The translations under genes and the position numbers were made by a program. A DNA stretch of 64,000 nucleotides, taken from positions 1,860,001-1,924,000 of the forward strand of contig NC_135781.1 of assembly GCF_028453695.1 (NCBI RefSeq), given 5' to 3'. Shown piece by piece: positions 1-11,760 of this stretch; within the stretch, counting starts at the first letter, position 1, and every line of letters starts with the position of its first letter. Source of the stretch: Augochlora pura. Taxonomy: Eukaryota > Arthropoda > Insecta > Hymenoptera > Halictidae. Below the pieces are notes generated by a model. That model saw nothing but the letters and a program-made list of their open reading frames with translations, ran no database searches and had not been told where the DNA came from.

Positions 1-279
1 TCATATAATATACATATTATATATATATATACTCAAAGCTATAGTAAGTATACACTCAAAATGTTTTTTGCCAATATAATTATATCGAAATTACGTTCTG
101 TTATTAAAATTATTTATATTCTTTGAAAAATTCCAAAATTGAATCGCGACGGTGTGTATAAATAAAAATTCATAAGAAAAGATTATTGTTCGTTATCTCA
201 ACTATTTAAACAACGTCAAATAATAATGTACGAAAAGTTCAAAAATCAAGTGAGAATCGTAGCAGTTAATGGGTTAATA

Positions 280-318
<39 letters not shown>

Positions 319-1127
319 CTTATGACATCATTTAGCCAAGACTTTGATTACTTCGTTCGGAAAGTGTTCGAAAGCTCGAAAGCTCTTCTTCGACGATTTA
401 ATTCCTTTCGATCGCTTTGGAAGAGGAGGAATTGAACAATGGTTTCGCGTTACGCGACGGAATTTAATGCGTCTTCATTCGCGGCTAATTGCTGTCAATT
501 ACGCGGGGCTCGGCTTGACGAACGAAGGCGAGCTGCCGCGGGTATACAGGAAATAGCGAGGCTTAGCGTGGAAATTGGCAATCGTCGTCTAATTAGCCCA
601 CTTGCAGCCAATTTCGGGTTTGATACTCTCAATACCGAACGCGCGCTTTGAACGCCATCGATAGCTGAGATACCCCCTTTCACCATGCTCCACCGTCGTG
701 GATAAATATTCAATAATTATTGTTCCGGTTTTTGGAGAACTTATTATAATTCACAGAATTTTTTAAAATTGTACGAATCGATTTTGTCAAATTTTGGATA
801 AATATTTCATCGATTCCATTGAAACATAAATGTTATTCATACTCACCACAATTAAAATCATTAAAAATCACCATCGCGAAGCTCTTCAAAGTACGCCAAA
901 TGGTTAAATAAAAATTCACCGCAACTAAATAGCAAATAAAAGCTGCACTCTCGCGGAAAATTTGCCTTTGCTCTTCGCGGATATTTTTCCTCCGCCTCGC
1001 GTTTCTCATTATCATTTTTCTCATGAATGCATAAAATCCGCGGGCAAGCATTAAGATTCAGCGGTGAGATCGATTCGCTCCATAAAATTTCATATCCTTG
1101 AGCAAAGTTATGTTAATTCGCGTTCCA

Positions 1128-1174
<47 letters not shown>

Positions 1175-1520
1175 GCTCTTTTGCGAAGGATCCATTTCGT
1201 CCACGTTGTTGACTCCTGTCGAGCGCGCAGCGTCATCCATTTTCTGTATTAACTGTCCGGTTCATGCTAGATGAGTAATGGCCGACAAGATTGTTGCATA
1301 TTATACTGTACCTACAGCGGACAAAGTAGATTTCTTGACCCTTTTTCACCCTCTTCACCCTTTGCATTATGATTTCTTTCTAAATTTTGTTAGGTAAGAC
1401 TGGAGCAGGGAGGCAACAGGAAGTATAGTATAATTGTGAGAGGATTTTTGTTTTATTGTTGTTTTTTTATTTCTGCATTTATTGGTGATTTAAAAAGGGA
1501 AAGAAAGAAAGAGAGGAAGA
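1..1520. other. Gene-free AT-rich flank with GA/CT microsatellites
   Basis: I see no supported gene here. The stretch is AT-rich and contains a perfect (GA)n run at about 285-317 and a perfect (CT)n run at about 1132-1171. The short open frames in it either read through these dinucleotides (RERERE or SLSLSL peptides) or have no recognisable content. Confidence 0.6.
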
Positions 1521-1680
1521 AAAATCCAAAAACCTGGACTCTTCTTCTATAATTGTTAACAAAATCCAAAAACCTAGACTATCCTTCTATACTTGTTAAC
1601 AAAATCCAAAAACCTAGACTATCCTTTTATAATAGTTACAAAAATCCAAAAACCTAGACTATCCTTCCATAATTATTAAA
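1521..1680. repeat. Tandem repeat, exact 40-bp period, 4 copies
   Basis: Four consecutive units start at 1521, 1561, 1601 and 1641. Each begins AAAATCCAAAAACCT and ends near TTGTTAAC or a variant. The units differ by a few substitutions only and the period is exactly 40 bp, so this is a young minisatellite. Confidence 0.93.
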
Positions 1681-2097
1681 AAAGTCGAAACTAGAAAATT
1701 GAAACCTTGAAAATTTTAACAAAAATCGCTCCGTCACGTTACGGTATACCTTATTACATTAATTAATTAATTATTCAATATATTTGAATCTTCAATATAA
1801 AATATAAATACCTTAATATATTTATTACTATTATTTATTCAATATTCGATCATAAATCAGTACCAAGAGACGACAACAACCTGTACTCAAAAGTTACCAA
1901 GAAGTGAACCGCGTCTGTGTTTTAAACTCTGAATTCTCTATTCTTTATTCTGTCAGGCAGCAATTGTTGTAAATACGTTTCAATGGCGGACAGGCACACC
2001 GGTCTCGATGAGAGAGAAGACTCAGCGCGCGTGGTCACAAAAAGCATTTGTTACACATTCTGGGCGGATTCGTTCTCAGATGCCGATGAAAAGCAAC
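1681..2097. other. Intergenic, nothing recognised
   Basis: AT-rich sequence leading into the GA-rich block. I see no gene, RNA or element ends. Confidence 0.5.
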
Positions 2098-2908
2098 AGA
2101 GCAAGAGAAAGACAGAGAGAGAGAGATAGAAAGGGTGTGTCTGTGACAGAAAAAAAAAGAGAAAAAGAAAGAAAGAAAGCGAGAGAGAAAGAGAGAGAGA
2201 GAGAGAGAAAGAGAAAGAATGCGTGCAAGAAAAATAAATAGAGAGAAAGAAAAAGGGAGAAAGAGAGAGAGAGAGAGAAAGAGAGAAATGGTGCGTGTAT
2301 GAGAGAAAGAATGAAAGAGAGAGCCAGACAGAGAGAGAGAGAGAGAGAGAGAGCAAAGGAGAGAAAGGAAGAAAGAATGAAAGCAAAAAATAAAGCAAGA
2401 AAGAAAGGAAAACAAAAGCAAGAAAGAAAGAAACAATCAAAGAAAGAGAGAGAGGGGGGGGGGGGGGGAGAAAGTGTCTACGTGTACATGAACAGCTTCC
2501 AAAAGCGCATCGCAAACTGACATACACACCATGTATACATGCTCATAATTCGACACACGACACCATATACGTATAAATGAACTAGTCGCGAGCGTACATA
2601 TACATACATATAGCTACATCTATTATACATATACATATATATATATTCATTGCGTATGGAACTACGAATAGACGTTTTCCTTAGGCGACACGTTATTACA
2701 TAAATATGAATTCTATAAATTCTATATATACATACATACATAATCGACGGACGGCCCTCGAGCAGTGTGACTGTATATATATGTATTTGCCTGCGAGTGT
2801 ATGCGTGTGAAGAGAAAAATAGAGAGAGAATAAAAGAGAAATAGAGAGAGTGAAAGAGAAAGCTAGAGAAAAATAGAGACAGCGAAAGAAAAATATAGAG
2901 AGAACTAA

Positions 2909-2939
<31 letters not shown>

Positions 2940-3092
2940 GAGAGAGTGAAAGAGAAAGCTAGAAAAAAATAGAGAGAGCGAAAGAGAAATATAGAGAGAA
3001 CTAAAGAGAGTGAAAGAGAAAGATAGAAAGCGTCAAAGAGAGAAAGAGAGAGAGAGTCGAAGAGTGAAGGAGAGAGAGAGAGAGAGAGGTAT
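2098..3092. repeat. GA-rich low-complexity block with a G15 tract
   Basis: Two purine blocks (about 2098-2470 and 2810-3092) consist of GAGA runs broken by AAA and other short interruptions. A homopolymer of 15 G lies at 2454-2468. Between them is AT-rich sequence with TATACATA steps. Open frames on both strands are products of the dinucleotide repeat. Confidence 0.9.
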
Positions 3093-3736
3093 GTGCAACC
3101 ACGATTCGAAACAAGTTAAATTAGTGGATAGCCGCGTCGATAAGTCGTAATTACTAAGGGGGAGTCGTTTAATGAACTAAACACAAAGGAATTGAATTAG
3201 GTTACACGGGCAAACCAGGTAATAAGTCTGTCCCCATATAATTCGTCTCTGTTCCTATTCTCTGCGACGCGCGTACGCGACGAAAGAAGAAAAAACTGGA
3301 AACCGACGCTGGGTGTCTTATTTAAACGGAGAGGGAGAAACTAGTGGAAAAAGAAGAAGGAAAAAACACGATTACGACGATAATTGGTACGCGCGCGTGG
3401 ACGCGGAGCTTGATTTTTGTATCCGTTCATCATCGTTTCTTCGAGCCGCGGAACCGAAATACGCGAGTGAGGGCGTTTCGCGGACTACTGTGATCGTGAT
3501 CGTGTTAATACCGTGACGACTACGACCCGCGTCCTTATATTATATATACATGTGTACACTATAGCGTGTACTGTACATGAAATGTATATTATACGTCTAT
3601 GAACGAACGTATATTATACGTGTATGCACAAGTGTATATTATATACATGTATACATACATATATATTATGCGTGCGCGATATAATATATTGTATATATAT
3701 GTATATACATACACATGTATATTATTCATATGTATA
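3093..3736. other. Intergenic; TATACATG-type simple sequence
   Basis: No gene is supported. From about 3535 the sequence becomes an imperfect alternating purine/pyrimidine run of TATACA, CATGTA and GTATAT steps. This resumes after the MITE and continues to about 4290. Confidence 0.55.
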
Positions 3737-4002
3737 GAATGTCCCAAAAGTTATTTGCAATCAGGAAATGAGAAAATTTCAAGCAACTTTTTACTTTGCG
3801 AAAATGTTCTACGAGGCTTCGTTCAAGAGTTATTAACGAAAACCAATCAAAAGCGAGATCAACGCAAGTTGGTCTCTCATTGGTCAGTGTTTTTCGTTAA
3901 TAACTCCTTAACGATGCCACGGAGAGTGAGCTCCAAAAAGTTGCTCCAAATCGACTCAGGAATACCAATTTATAGCTTGTTAAACATTTGTGGGATATTT
4001 CG
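3737..4002. mobile_element. Palindromic MITE, copy 1 (degenerate ends)
   Basis: This non-autonomous element is related to the one at 5033-5338. Both share the blocks AATGTTCTACGA and TTAATAACTC and a terminal GTCCCA/TGGGA signature. Internally it is an imperfect palindrome: an AAGCAACTTTTT block near the left end is answered by an AAAAAGTTGCTCC block near the right end, and the GTTATTAACGAAAA arm pairs with TTTTCGTTAATAAC. The terminal repeats are decayed (GAATGTCCC on the left, TGGGATATTTC on the right). It has no coding capacity; the open frame across it is fortuitous. Confidence 0.75.
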
Positions 4003-5032
4003 TGTAATCTGCATATATTATACATGCACGATATAATATGTTATACACATATGCATGCTTGTATATTATACACACGTACATACATGTATATTATAAATGC
4101 GTACATACACGTATATCATACATAATATACATAACATACTATACATATGCTATACATGAATATTATACACACACTATACATATATTATTCATGTATACTG
4201 TACATAAATCGTAAATGTACATTATACATATTATTATACATATTACCAGCGTATACACGTATGATGTATATATATACATACATAAATTGTACATAGACTC
4301 GCCGGGAGTATTTCGATCACCGTGAAAGGGTTTGCAAAAAGCGGTTTCTCATTTTCATTGTTCGGCGTCGATGAACGATGGAAGGGAGTGATCGAGATAT
4401 CTCTACACGATCCACGTCGATGCAAAATAACCCAGCGAGTCCGGCAGGATACCTTTGTTTACATTTATATAAACACACGTACACAGGGAAAACGAGAGAG
4501 TGAGAGAGAGAGAGAGAGAAAGAGTGAGAGAGTGAGACGCGCGAACGCAAGGATAAGTGCTCGTAATTATTAATGGTAGGCTTAGTTACGCGAAGCCGTG
4601 CAAGAAAGACACACGAAGATAGCCGAAGATGAAACGCGCGTTCGGCGCGAAATATTCCGCGGCGCGGCGAAGACGAGGCAGCCGGAGAGGAAGCAGGAAC
4701 GAACGAAGCAGGAAGACTCGCGAGCTACCGTTTCCCTTCGTTTTCACATGCTCGCCAGGAAGCGTGACCGCGGACAGGAACGAGGTCACGGAGCATCACC
4801 GTATCGAAGACCAAAAGGCTCGTTCACCATTTCCTAAACCAGAGCCTGCTCCTATTCGCTCGACAGGGACTGGCACAAAATATACCATAATATCTGGGCC
4901 CCTACATGAGGCTATTCCTAATGCAAGGGCTCACTAAAATTCGTCCCTGATCATCGACGTCTAACAGCCGACCAGCTGCAATCGCAAAAATTGTGTTTAA
5001 ATTTTGTGCCAGTTCTTTTTGAGCATAGTTTT
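4003..5032. other. Intergenic; TATACA simple sequence and GA run
   Basis: TATACATA-type simple sequence runs to about 4290 and a (GA)n-rich stretch lies at about 4494-4536. The rest is a GC-richer segment with overlapping short open frames on both strands and no recognisable domain. Confidence 0.5.
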
Positions 5033-5338
5033 CATGGTGTCCCATAAGTTGCTCAAAGGTGGATAGATATGGGTTCCTGGGATAATTTTAAGCAACTTTT
5101 TCCTTTGCGAAAATGTTCTACGACACTTCGTTCACGAGTTATTAGCGAAAAACGGTGACGAATGAGAGGCGCCGATAAGCTAGGGCCAGTAGAGCTCGTC
5201 TCTGATTGGTCACCGTTTTTCTTTAATAACTCGCGAACGAAGCGTCGTAGAAAATTCTTGTAAAGGAAAAAGTTGCTCCAAATCAACTAAGGAAGCTTTC
5301 TCTTCTGTTTTTTTTTTATTCACTTATGGGACGCCATG
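5033..5338. mobile_element. Palindromic MITE, copy 2 (intact 17-bp terminal inverted repeats)
   Basis: The left end CATGGTGTCCCATAAGT and the right end ACTTATGGGACGCCATG are inverted repeats matching at 16 of 17 positions. The interior is a long imperfect palindrome: AATGTTCTACGACACTTCG, ACGAGTTATTAGCG and AAACGGTGAC in the left half each have an inverted partner in the right half, around a unique centre near 5160-5205. The size (about 306 bp), the lack of a reading frame and the second copy 1.3 kb upstream fit a MITE. I cannot assign its parent family, though the CCCATAAGT terminus resembles mariner-type ends. No clear target duplication is visible. Confidence 0.85.
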
Positions 5339-6169
5339 TAATCGCATCCCATCATCTCCTCTCGACTACCAACCGCTCTCATCCCTGTATAAAAACCGAG
5401 TCCATGCGATCTATCCGCACAAAAAAAGAGAAACGAAGCCCCCATCGCATGCCACTCTGAACGGACGCACAATGACGAACCAATCGTCACGAAGATGATA
5501 ATCCGAGACGAAGATGATACCGTCATCTCGGCCATTAAACCGACCATATTGTACATAGTCTCTGTACGCGCGAGACGCATCTGTACACACGTTACACACG
5601 CGACACACATTACACATACACACGCGATCGTATATTCTGTATTATCCTTACGCGCGAGAAAGCACCCCGGCGAATTGCGAACCGGAAAGCGAGCGATGCG
5701 GATGGCAATCACTCGATCGGAAACCGCGCTCTCCGTTCGCCGCATTCTTTTTTTTTGCGATAACTATAAGCAAGTCGCGCGATTTTACACTGGCCCGTTC
5801 TGGACGAGGAGATCGCGGCTGACGCTGCGATTATTTATTTATTTATATAGAGGATCTTTTTTAGTATTCAAGGTCTACTTTTTTAGTATTCAGTCTCTTG
5901 TTAATACAATTTTTAGGCTATTTTAGATAGGTCAAAATATATAGGATAATGTTTTTTTTTTTTATTTAATACCCCGTATTCGAAAAATTATTTCGAACTT
6001 ATTAAATATTATTAAATAAATTATTAAAATACTATTTTCTTCGCGGTCGCATAAATCGTTTAAATTTGTTTCTATTTCGTCTATATTTGTAATTGCATAT
6101 TTTCAATGCAAACTGAAAATTTCAAATAAAGTGATCAGCCACGATCTCCTCTCAGACCGGCGAAACTAG
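5339..6169. other. Intergenic, nothing recognised
   Basis: Mixed composition to about 5820, then AT-rich with TTTATTTA runs. No gene is supported. Confidence 0.5.
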
Positions 6170-7200
6170 CAGATAATAACGACTAAATAAATAATTAAAT
6201 AACAAATGGGCGAAAGTACCGAGAAACGAACAAACAAAAAAGAAAACGAGTGCTGATCATTCGCGTCGCCGTTCGACATTCTCGTTCCTCTGCTCGCTGA
6301 CTCTTTATAGGCGTTGTACACGTGATTTAAATTATTATTAATTATTATTATTATTATTATTTTTATTAACGCCTATAAACGAGACCGCCGAAAGAGAAAT
6401 AGAAAACGAATCGCCAATAAAAAAAGAAAAAGGGATAAAACAAAAGCGAACGAAAAAATACATTAATAAACTACGAATAGTCTAACACGAGCTAAAGAAG
6501 AGAAGAAAAAGAGAGGAAATAAAGATAAAGCTAGGTTAAACCAATTAAATAAATTGAAATGAAAATAAAGAGGGAGAGAGAGAGAGAGAAACGGAGCTAA
6601 TTTAAAAACTAAGATCCGCGCGCGAATCGAACAATCTGCCCGCGTGGACGAACGCTAAATTAAAAAGAAAAACGCGAACGAGAGGTTAGGATTTAAAAAA
6701 AAAACGAACAGAGGCACGATTCTAACAGAGAGAGAATTATTAATATTTAATAATAACGCGCGCGCGACATAAACGTAAACGCGTGACTAAAAAGAAAAAA
6801 CGTGTAGAAAGGGTTAAAAATCGTTAATTTTCAATCGAATTGAAATTGAAAAAAAAAGATAAATAAATAAATAAATAAACGTATGATAAACGATGGACGT
6901 GCGTTACAGTAGCAGATTCAAACGAAAGGAAAAGAAGAAAAAACAAGAGCGACGAGATCCGCGCACGTTTGTAATAATAAATCGTAAAAAACGAGATAAT
7001 ATTAATGAAAAAAAATGAAATAAAAAACGTAAGCGATTTAAGGGGGGGGGGGGAAGAAAAAAGAAATAAAAACTGTAAGCGATTTAAGGGGAGAAAAAAT
7101 AAAAAAGCGTAAGCGATTCAAGGGGAGAAAAAATAAAATAAAAAACGTAAGCGATTTAAGGGGAGAAAAATAAATAAATAAATAAAATAAAATAAAAGCC
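6170..7200. other. A-rich, strand-asymmetric block
   Basis: For about 1 kb the + strand is strongly enriched in A, and in A plus G, over T, with frequent stops in all frames. There is no open frame of note. This could be the 3' UTR or body of a + strand non-coding transcript, or a region of mutational skew. I see no splice signals or conserved motif that would decide. Confidence 0.4.
7022..7198. repeat. Tandem repeat, about 35-45 bp, 4 copies
   Basis: Four units carry the core GTAAGCGATTTAAGGGGAGA followed by an A-rich spacer. The first copy has its GGGG expanded to G12 (7042-7053), a local example of G-homopolymer growth inside a tandem unit. Confidence 0.85.
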
Positions 7201-8955
7201 GCGCGGTATGCTCAAATTGTAGAGGAAAGTTTTATCTCTGTACATGCGCTTAAGGGGAGATCATCCTTACCTTAGAAACTATTGTACGATTAACTTGTAC
7301 CGGATAATTATTATTATTGCTTAATCGAGGGCAATCGATTTGAAAATTATAAATGGAAAAAAAACGTGGGATAAAGGGAAGCGACGCTCGTCGCGGTGGC
7401 GAACAGACACGATCCGCGAACAACATTGTTTTTTTAGCGTTAAGTCGAACGGTGTGGAAAGAAAGGGTTTAGAAAGAGTGAGAATGAGAATGAGAATGCG
7501 AGCGAGAGAGAAAGAGAGAGAGAGAGGCCAGACCCGGCGAGGGTTTCGATCGATTTAATGGCGGAAAATCGCGTTCGCGCGGCACAAGAAAGTTCCAATG
7601 ACACTGTAAAGATTTAACGAATAATAAAATGAACATTACAAAAAATATAACAATGCACGAGTTAAAAGAACGGGTTGCGAACCTAACCGGCAAAAAACAG
7701 AAGAAAAGAAATTTTATTGCGTTGTTCGGAAAGTCATTTCGTTCTCTTTCCGATGGAAATGAAACACAATAGATCACTGAACAAAAACTATTGCAAAGAA
7801 TCGAAAATTTTTAACAAACAAGGCTTGCTATATTAGTTGTCCAAATATATAATAATTATGCAGAGCTTAAGTATGACGTTGGGTTGTGAAAAAATTAGGT
7901 CCTTCGAAATTACTTTCTGAAGAACCCAATTATTTGTTCTAGGAATTTCTTACTTTTCGTTGTTCCAACCCTTTACTTCGAGTCACCTTTTCTTCGTTCA
8001 TGGCGTTTACTATAGCTCGTGGCGAACACTCGAACGTCCGGCTGACGGGGTTCAGCTACGCAGCGTTCGAATCGCATCGAGTCAAAAGGGTTGAGGTACG
8101 TATTCAAACCAAACGACGATCATTATATTGTTAAAAATAAATAGTTTTTGCAATAGTTGCGGCGTGCTAATGACAAAATGGGGTAGCTTTTTTCAACCCC
8201 TGTACAGCGCCATGCAGTGACGAAATGGTCAAACTGTTGGCCACATTTATCGACAGAGTAATGATTATAAATGAATGATTATAATGAATAACTAAAGATT
8301 ATGTAATTACTAGAAAATATTTGATCAACTGTCGAAATAATTGCACTTTATATCGTAATTCTATAGTACATGTGTCATACATACTATATTCATTTATTGC
8401 CTCCAGATAATATTCCTCACTCGTAGTAAAAATGGAATATACAGAAAACTCTCTTCTTGCTAAACTGTTCATTTTACAAGAACTATCGGTAACAAACTGG
8501 TAAAAAGGTGCTTCAAACCGAGTCAGAAGAGTCTAAAAATTGCAATATCTGTACAAATCCAGTGCCTATAGTACATTTTACATACCAGATGGCACTGGTA
8601 TCCAATTCCCGACTAAAACTCCGAATTAAATGAGGCATAAAGAACACCCGATTCGTGCTAAGTACTTGGACACAGGATGTCCCCTATACCTCCTCCACAA
8701 TAACGTAATAACTACGTTGAAAGAGACTTACGTCTCTCGGTGCTACGTTGCACATGAGAAGAGGTCATTACAATCATGCGTAAAATATCAGGTCGATAAG
8801 GTAGCTAGACACTGATCGCGAAAGCCCACAAAGGCCCGCAAGATGCTCGGTCTATTCCGTGCGCCTTGTCCGTGTTAAAAACTTCGTAGAAACGAAAACA
8901 TAATTATAAAATGCTGCTAACGAAAGTGTCGTTCACCTAATAAAGATTATGTGTT
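7201..8955. other. Intergenic upstream of the phosphatase gene
   Basis: A GA-rich patch at about 7480-7525 is the only low-complexity feature. The segment just upstream of 8956 should contain the promoter and 5' UTR of the phosphatase, but I could not identify a TATA box or initiator with confidence. Confidence 0.45.
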
Positions 8956-9033
8956 ATGTCGGAGTTCGCCGTGTTTATTAGGCATCGTATTCGTCGTGTC
9001 CGTGCCCCGTGCTTAGCCAGAGAAAAATGCTGA
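8956..9033 (+). other. Upstream ORF overlapping the phosphatase start codon
   Basis: An ATG at 8956 opens a 25-codon frame that ends at a TGA at 9031-9033. It runs across the main ATG (9027-9029) in a different frame. If this stretch is in the mRNA 5' UTR, as its position suggests, ribosomes would have to bypass this uORF or reinitiate to make the phosphatase. I have no evidence of its use. Confidence 0.4.
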
Positions 9034-10861
9034 ACAGATTTAAATCGGCGTTTATGAACGCTGTGGGCGCAAGCGAGCTCGGCCTACAATATCCAAACGA
9101 TTCGGATAACGACGCGATAACGGATTACATTAATTCGAATTTCGCCACCGAGGTAGAAAATAAGCCGTACAGTCGTCCAGGTTTTTTAGGGTTAACAGCT
9201 GAGGAGACACAGGTGTGTTGCCTTGAAGTATTGTGATTGTCACTGTACACTATACTTGTTAACAAACAACTATATCCAATCTGTGTCTTATATAGGTGAG
9301 CGCGGATCATACAGTTAGACCGATCATAGTTCCAAGAGATCTGAGTCGACTGCCATGGTGTGCTGGCTACGCTGAATGTATAAACGCTGGGAAAAGCACT
9401 TGGAACGAAGACCAAGCCTCTGCGACCAGGGGAGATCTAAAATTAAACGATGTGAACGTCACGTTGCCTTACGTCATGTTTTCCATGTTTGATGGGCACG
9501 CCGGTTACCAAGTTGCTTTGACTGCGAGGCTACAACTTCATAAAATAATCCTTGTAATAACAATTGTTAATTCTTTACTCATTCTCATTTTTATTATAAA
9601 ACATATTTTCTAATTTATATTATCTTTGTTCCAGGAAAGGTTAATGGCGATACCAGGGAATATGTTATTAAACGATGACGAGGATGAACTGATAAGCGGT
9701 ACAGATTTAGTTATCGGTGCTATTGAGCTAGCGTACAGACAGATGGATCAGATGGTAGAAGCTCAGGCTCAAGGTGGAGGCGGTGGTTGTACAGCGATTA
9801 CTATTTTATTCCTTAATGGTAGATTATACGCAGCAGGTGCTGGAGATTCTAGGTAAAACTTTCTGTTCCTTGCGCGCGCAGACGGAAGTTGCAAGATTTT
9901 CTAACGAGTGTCTAATGACAACAGGGCTATATTAGTGAAGGAGGACGCCCAGTACGCGTTGACGAGAGATCACACTCCTGATTCAGAGTCTGATCGCGTC
10001 AGAGCGCTCGGTCTTCTAAGAAGCAACGAGTTGCTGTCTAATCATTTCACGCCGCTAGAATTTCGGGAACGTCCTTTACGGAAAGAGTTAGGCTCCATGG
10101 TTTTATATAGAGAACCTTACATGACTGGCTGGGCGTATAAAGTATTATCTCATTCTGATTTGAAACTACCTCTTATTTCTGGTCACGGAAAAAGGGTGAT
10201 TATCTTCGATATCTTCGTAAATAGACTGGGAACGATTCTGGATACAAATTCGTTGTAAAATTCTTGTTCAGAGCCGAGTGATGGGAACTATAGGAGTGAC
10301 GCGCGGATTCGGAGATCACGGATTGAAGGCAGCTAACACGGGAGTAAACATAAAACCATTCCTATCGTCGCAGCCGGAGGTGCAGTCGATTAAATTGGAT
10401 AAGATCTGCTACCTCACGGAACGCGATTGCGTTATCGTGGCCACGGACGGCCTCTGGGACGTCGTGTCGGACAAAGCGGCAGCGAACATACTTAGGAAAA
10501 CTCTAGCCCCGGACACGCCATCGCTAGAATATAGGTATCCCTCCCTGTAAGTTAAAGTACACGTTCCAACGACGTGTGGTATACGACCGTGGTTCTTTAT
10601 TTCAGGCTCACGATGGGTGCTCAAGAATTAGTGCAGGCGGCGAGGGGTAGATTGATCGGTCGAGTCTGGGTAGGTAAATCGGACAGTCCCGAGGAGACGG
10701 ACAAAAAGTTTCTGCCGATGGCGTCGGTCGACGACATCAGTGTTCTAGTTGTTCCATTGTATCCGTACTCCTGCGAGCACAAGCAATGGCTGAAAACGTT
10801 GCACCAGGAGAGAAGATATTCTATGGATTCGATACACATATCGTCAAACAATTCCACATAA
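9027..10861 (+). CDS. PPM1H: PP2C-type Ser/Thr phosphatase, PPM1H/J/M group (6 exons)
   Basis: Metal-dependent PPM/PP2C protein phosphatase of 483 aa. Exons are 9027-9212, 9296-9553, 9635-9852, 9925-10195, 10272-10534 and 10606-10861, all bounded by GT/AG, and the joined frame stays open. PP2C signatures appear in order: the N-terminal RPGFLGLT segment; the PPM1H-like YAECINAGKSTWNEDQAS; FSMFDGHAG with the metal-binding Asp; a GGGGGCTAITILF strand; AAGAGDSR; MGTIGVTRGFGDH; ATDGLWDVVSD with the second catalytic Asp; and C-terminal DDISVLVVP. The length is close to vertebrate PPM1H (about 510 aa). In mammals PPM1H dephosphorylates LRRK2-phosphorylated Rab GTPases; the insect substrate is inferred only. 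The start is the first ATG giving the conserved MLNRFKSA-like N terminus. Exon 2 begins GTGAGC and introns are 71-99 bp. The family call is secure; whether the gene should be called PPM1H, J or M is not. Confidence 0.93.
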
Positions 10862-11760
10862 CAGTATACGACCAAATCTACCGTAACGGATTAATTTATA
10901 ATTTAGTATATAGGTTATGATCGAGCAAGATTATTCACAGAGTTATAGCGTAGCATACACCGGAACCGTACGTTGCTTTTACGATTGCTTTTGAAAAAAG
11001 TAACAATTTCTATGTACATTGCAGTTTCAAAGAAACAAAAACAAAGAAATGAACACAGAAGAAACTTTCCAAACGGTTTTATTCTTATTTGGAGTGGATA
11101 GTTTAGCGTATACTGCCACCTTTCGTTGATTGTAAATTAGACGAACGCCATATAATTATTTAACCGAACATTCCAATGTTTAGCGCATATCGAGCATAAC
11201 TGTAACTTAATTTTTAAGCGTTACGCAGCATCCAAAGTAGACACGGGTACAGTGTTTCTTTAGCTTCCGCAGTGTGTGCGTGTGCATTATATTTTATTTT
11301 GCGCGCCGCGCGCGAACCATCGATATAAACACAGAGACGCAGAGGGAGAGTGCGGCGGACGAATTTGTCCGGCGGTGATATTATCGGAACCATATAAGAA
11401 TGTTACATTGCGGCGATTAAATATCGTTCGTTTTTATTTTCTATTTATTTTTATCTCTATTTTTTTTTGGATTTTTGATCTTTATTACTTTTTATTTGAA
11501 TAACAACTACTCGAAAATCACAGTATGTACGCGTATGTACGGAATCGTCTTTACGTGGTTGATCCACCAATCCCCTTCGATGACCACGAATAAAAAGATA
11601 TTGTATATAAAAGGTGCGTTATTGCCTTTTCTTTTTTTAGTGATGAATATAATAGGAACGTAAGTTTTATCTCGTCTTTATATATTCTATTTTTATTTCG
11701 ATGTCGATATTGTAATTGAGAAAAAAATTTGAATAAACGTTCATTGTATTCATTCGGACA
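10862..11760 (+). other. Probable 3' UTR of the phosphatase gene with poly(A) signal
   Basis: AT-rich sequence after the TAA at 10859-10861. The best polyadenylation signal on the + strand is AATAAA at 11732-11737, followed by a GT-containing stretch. That predicts a 3' UTR of roughly 0.9 kb. Earlier sites may be used; I infer this from sequence alone. Confidence 0.5.

Noticed and set aside
2008..2527. Frames giving Arg/Glu-rich or Ser/Leu-rich proteins
   Set aside because: Direct translation of the GA-rich block; the same happens at 15.9, 17.3, 32.2, 35.0 and 54.3 kb.
3599..4036. 145-codon + frame
   Set aside because: It reads TATACA simple sequence and MITE copy 1; no protein signature.
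8630..8815. 61-codon + frame upstream of the phosphatase
   Set aside because: No signature and no splice or start context linking it to the downstream gene.
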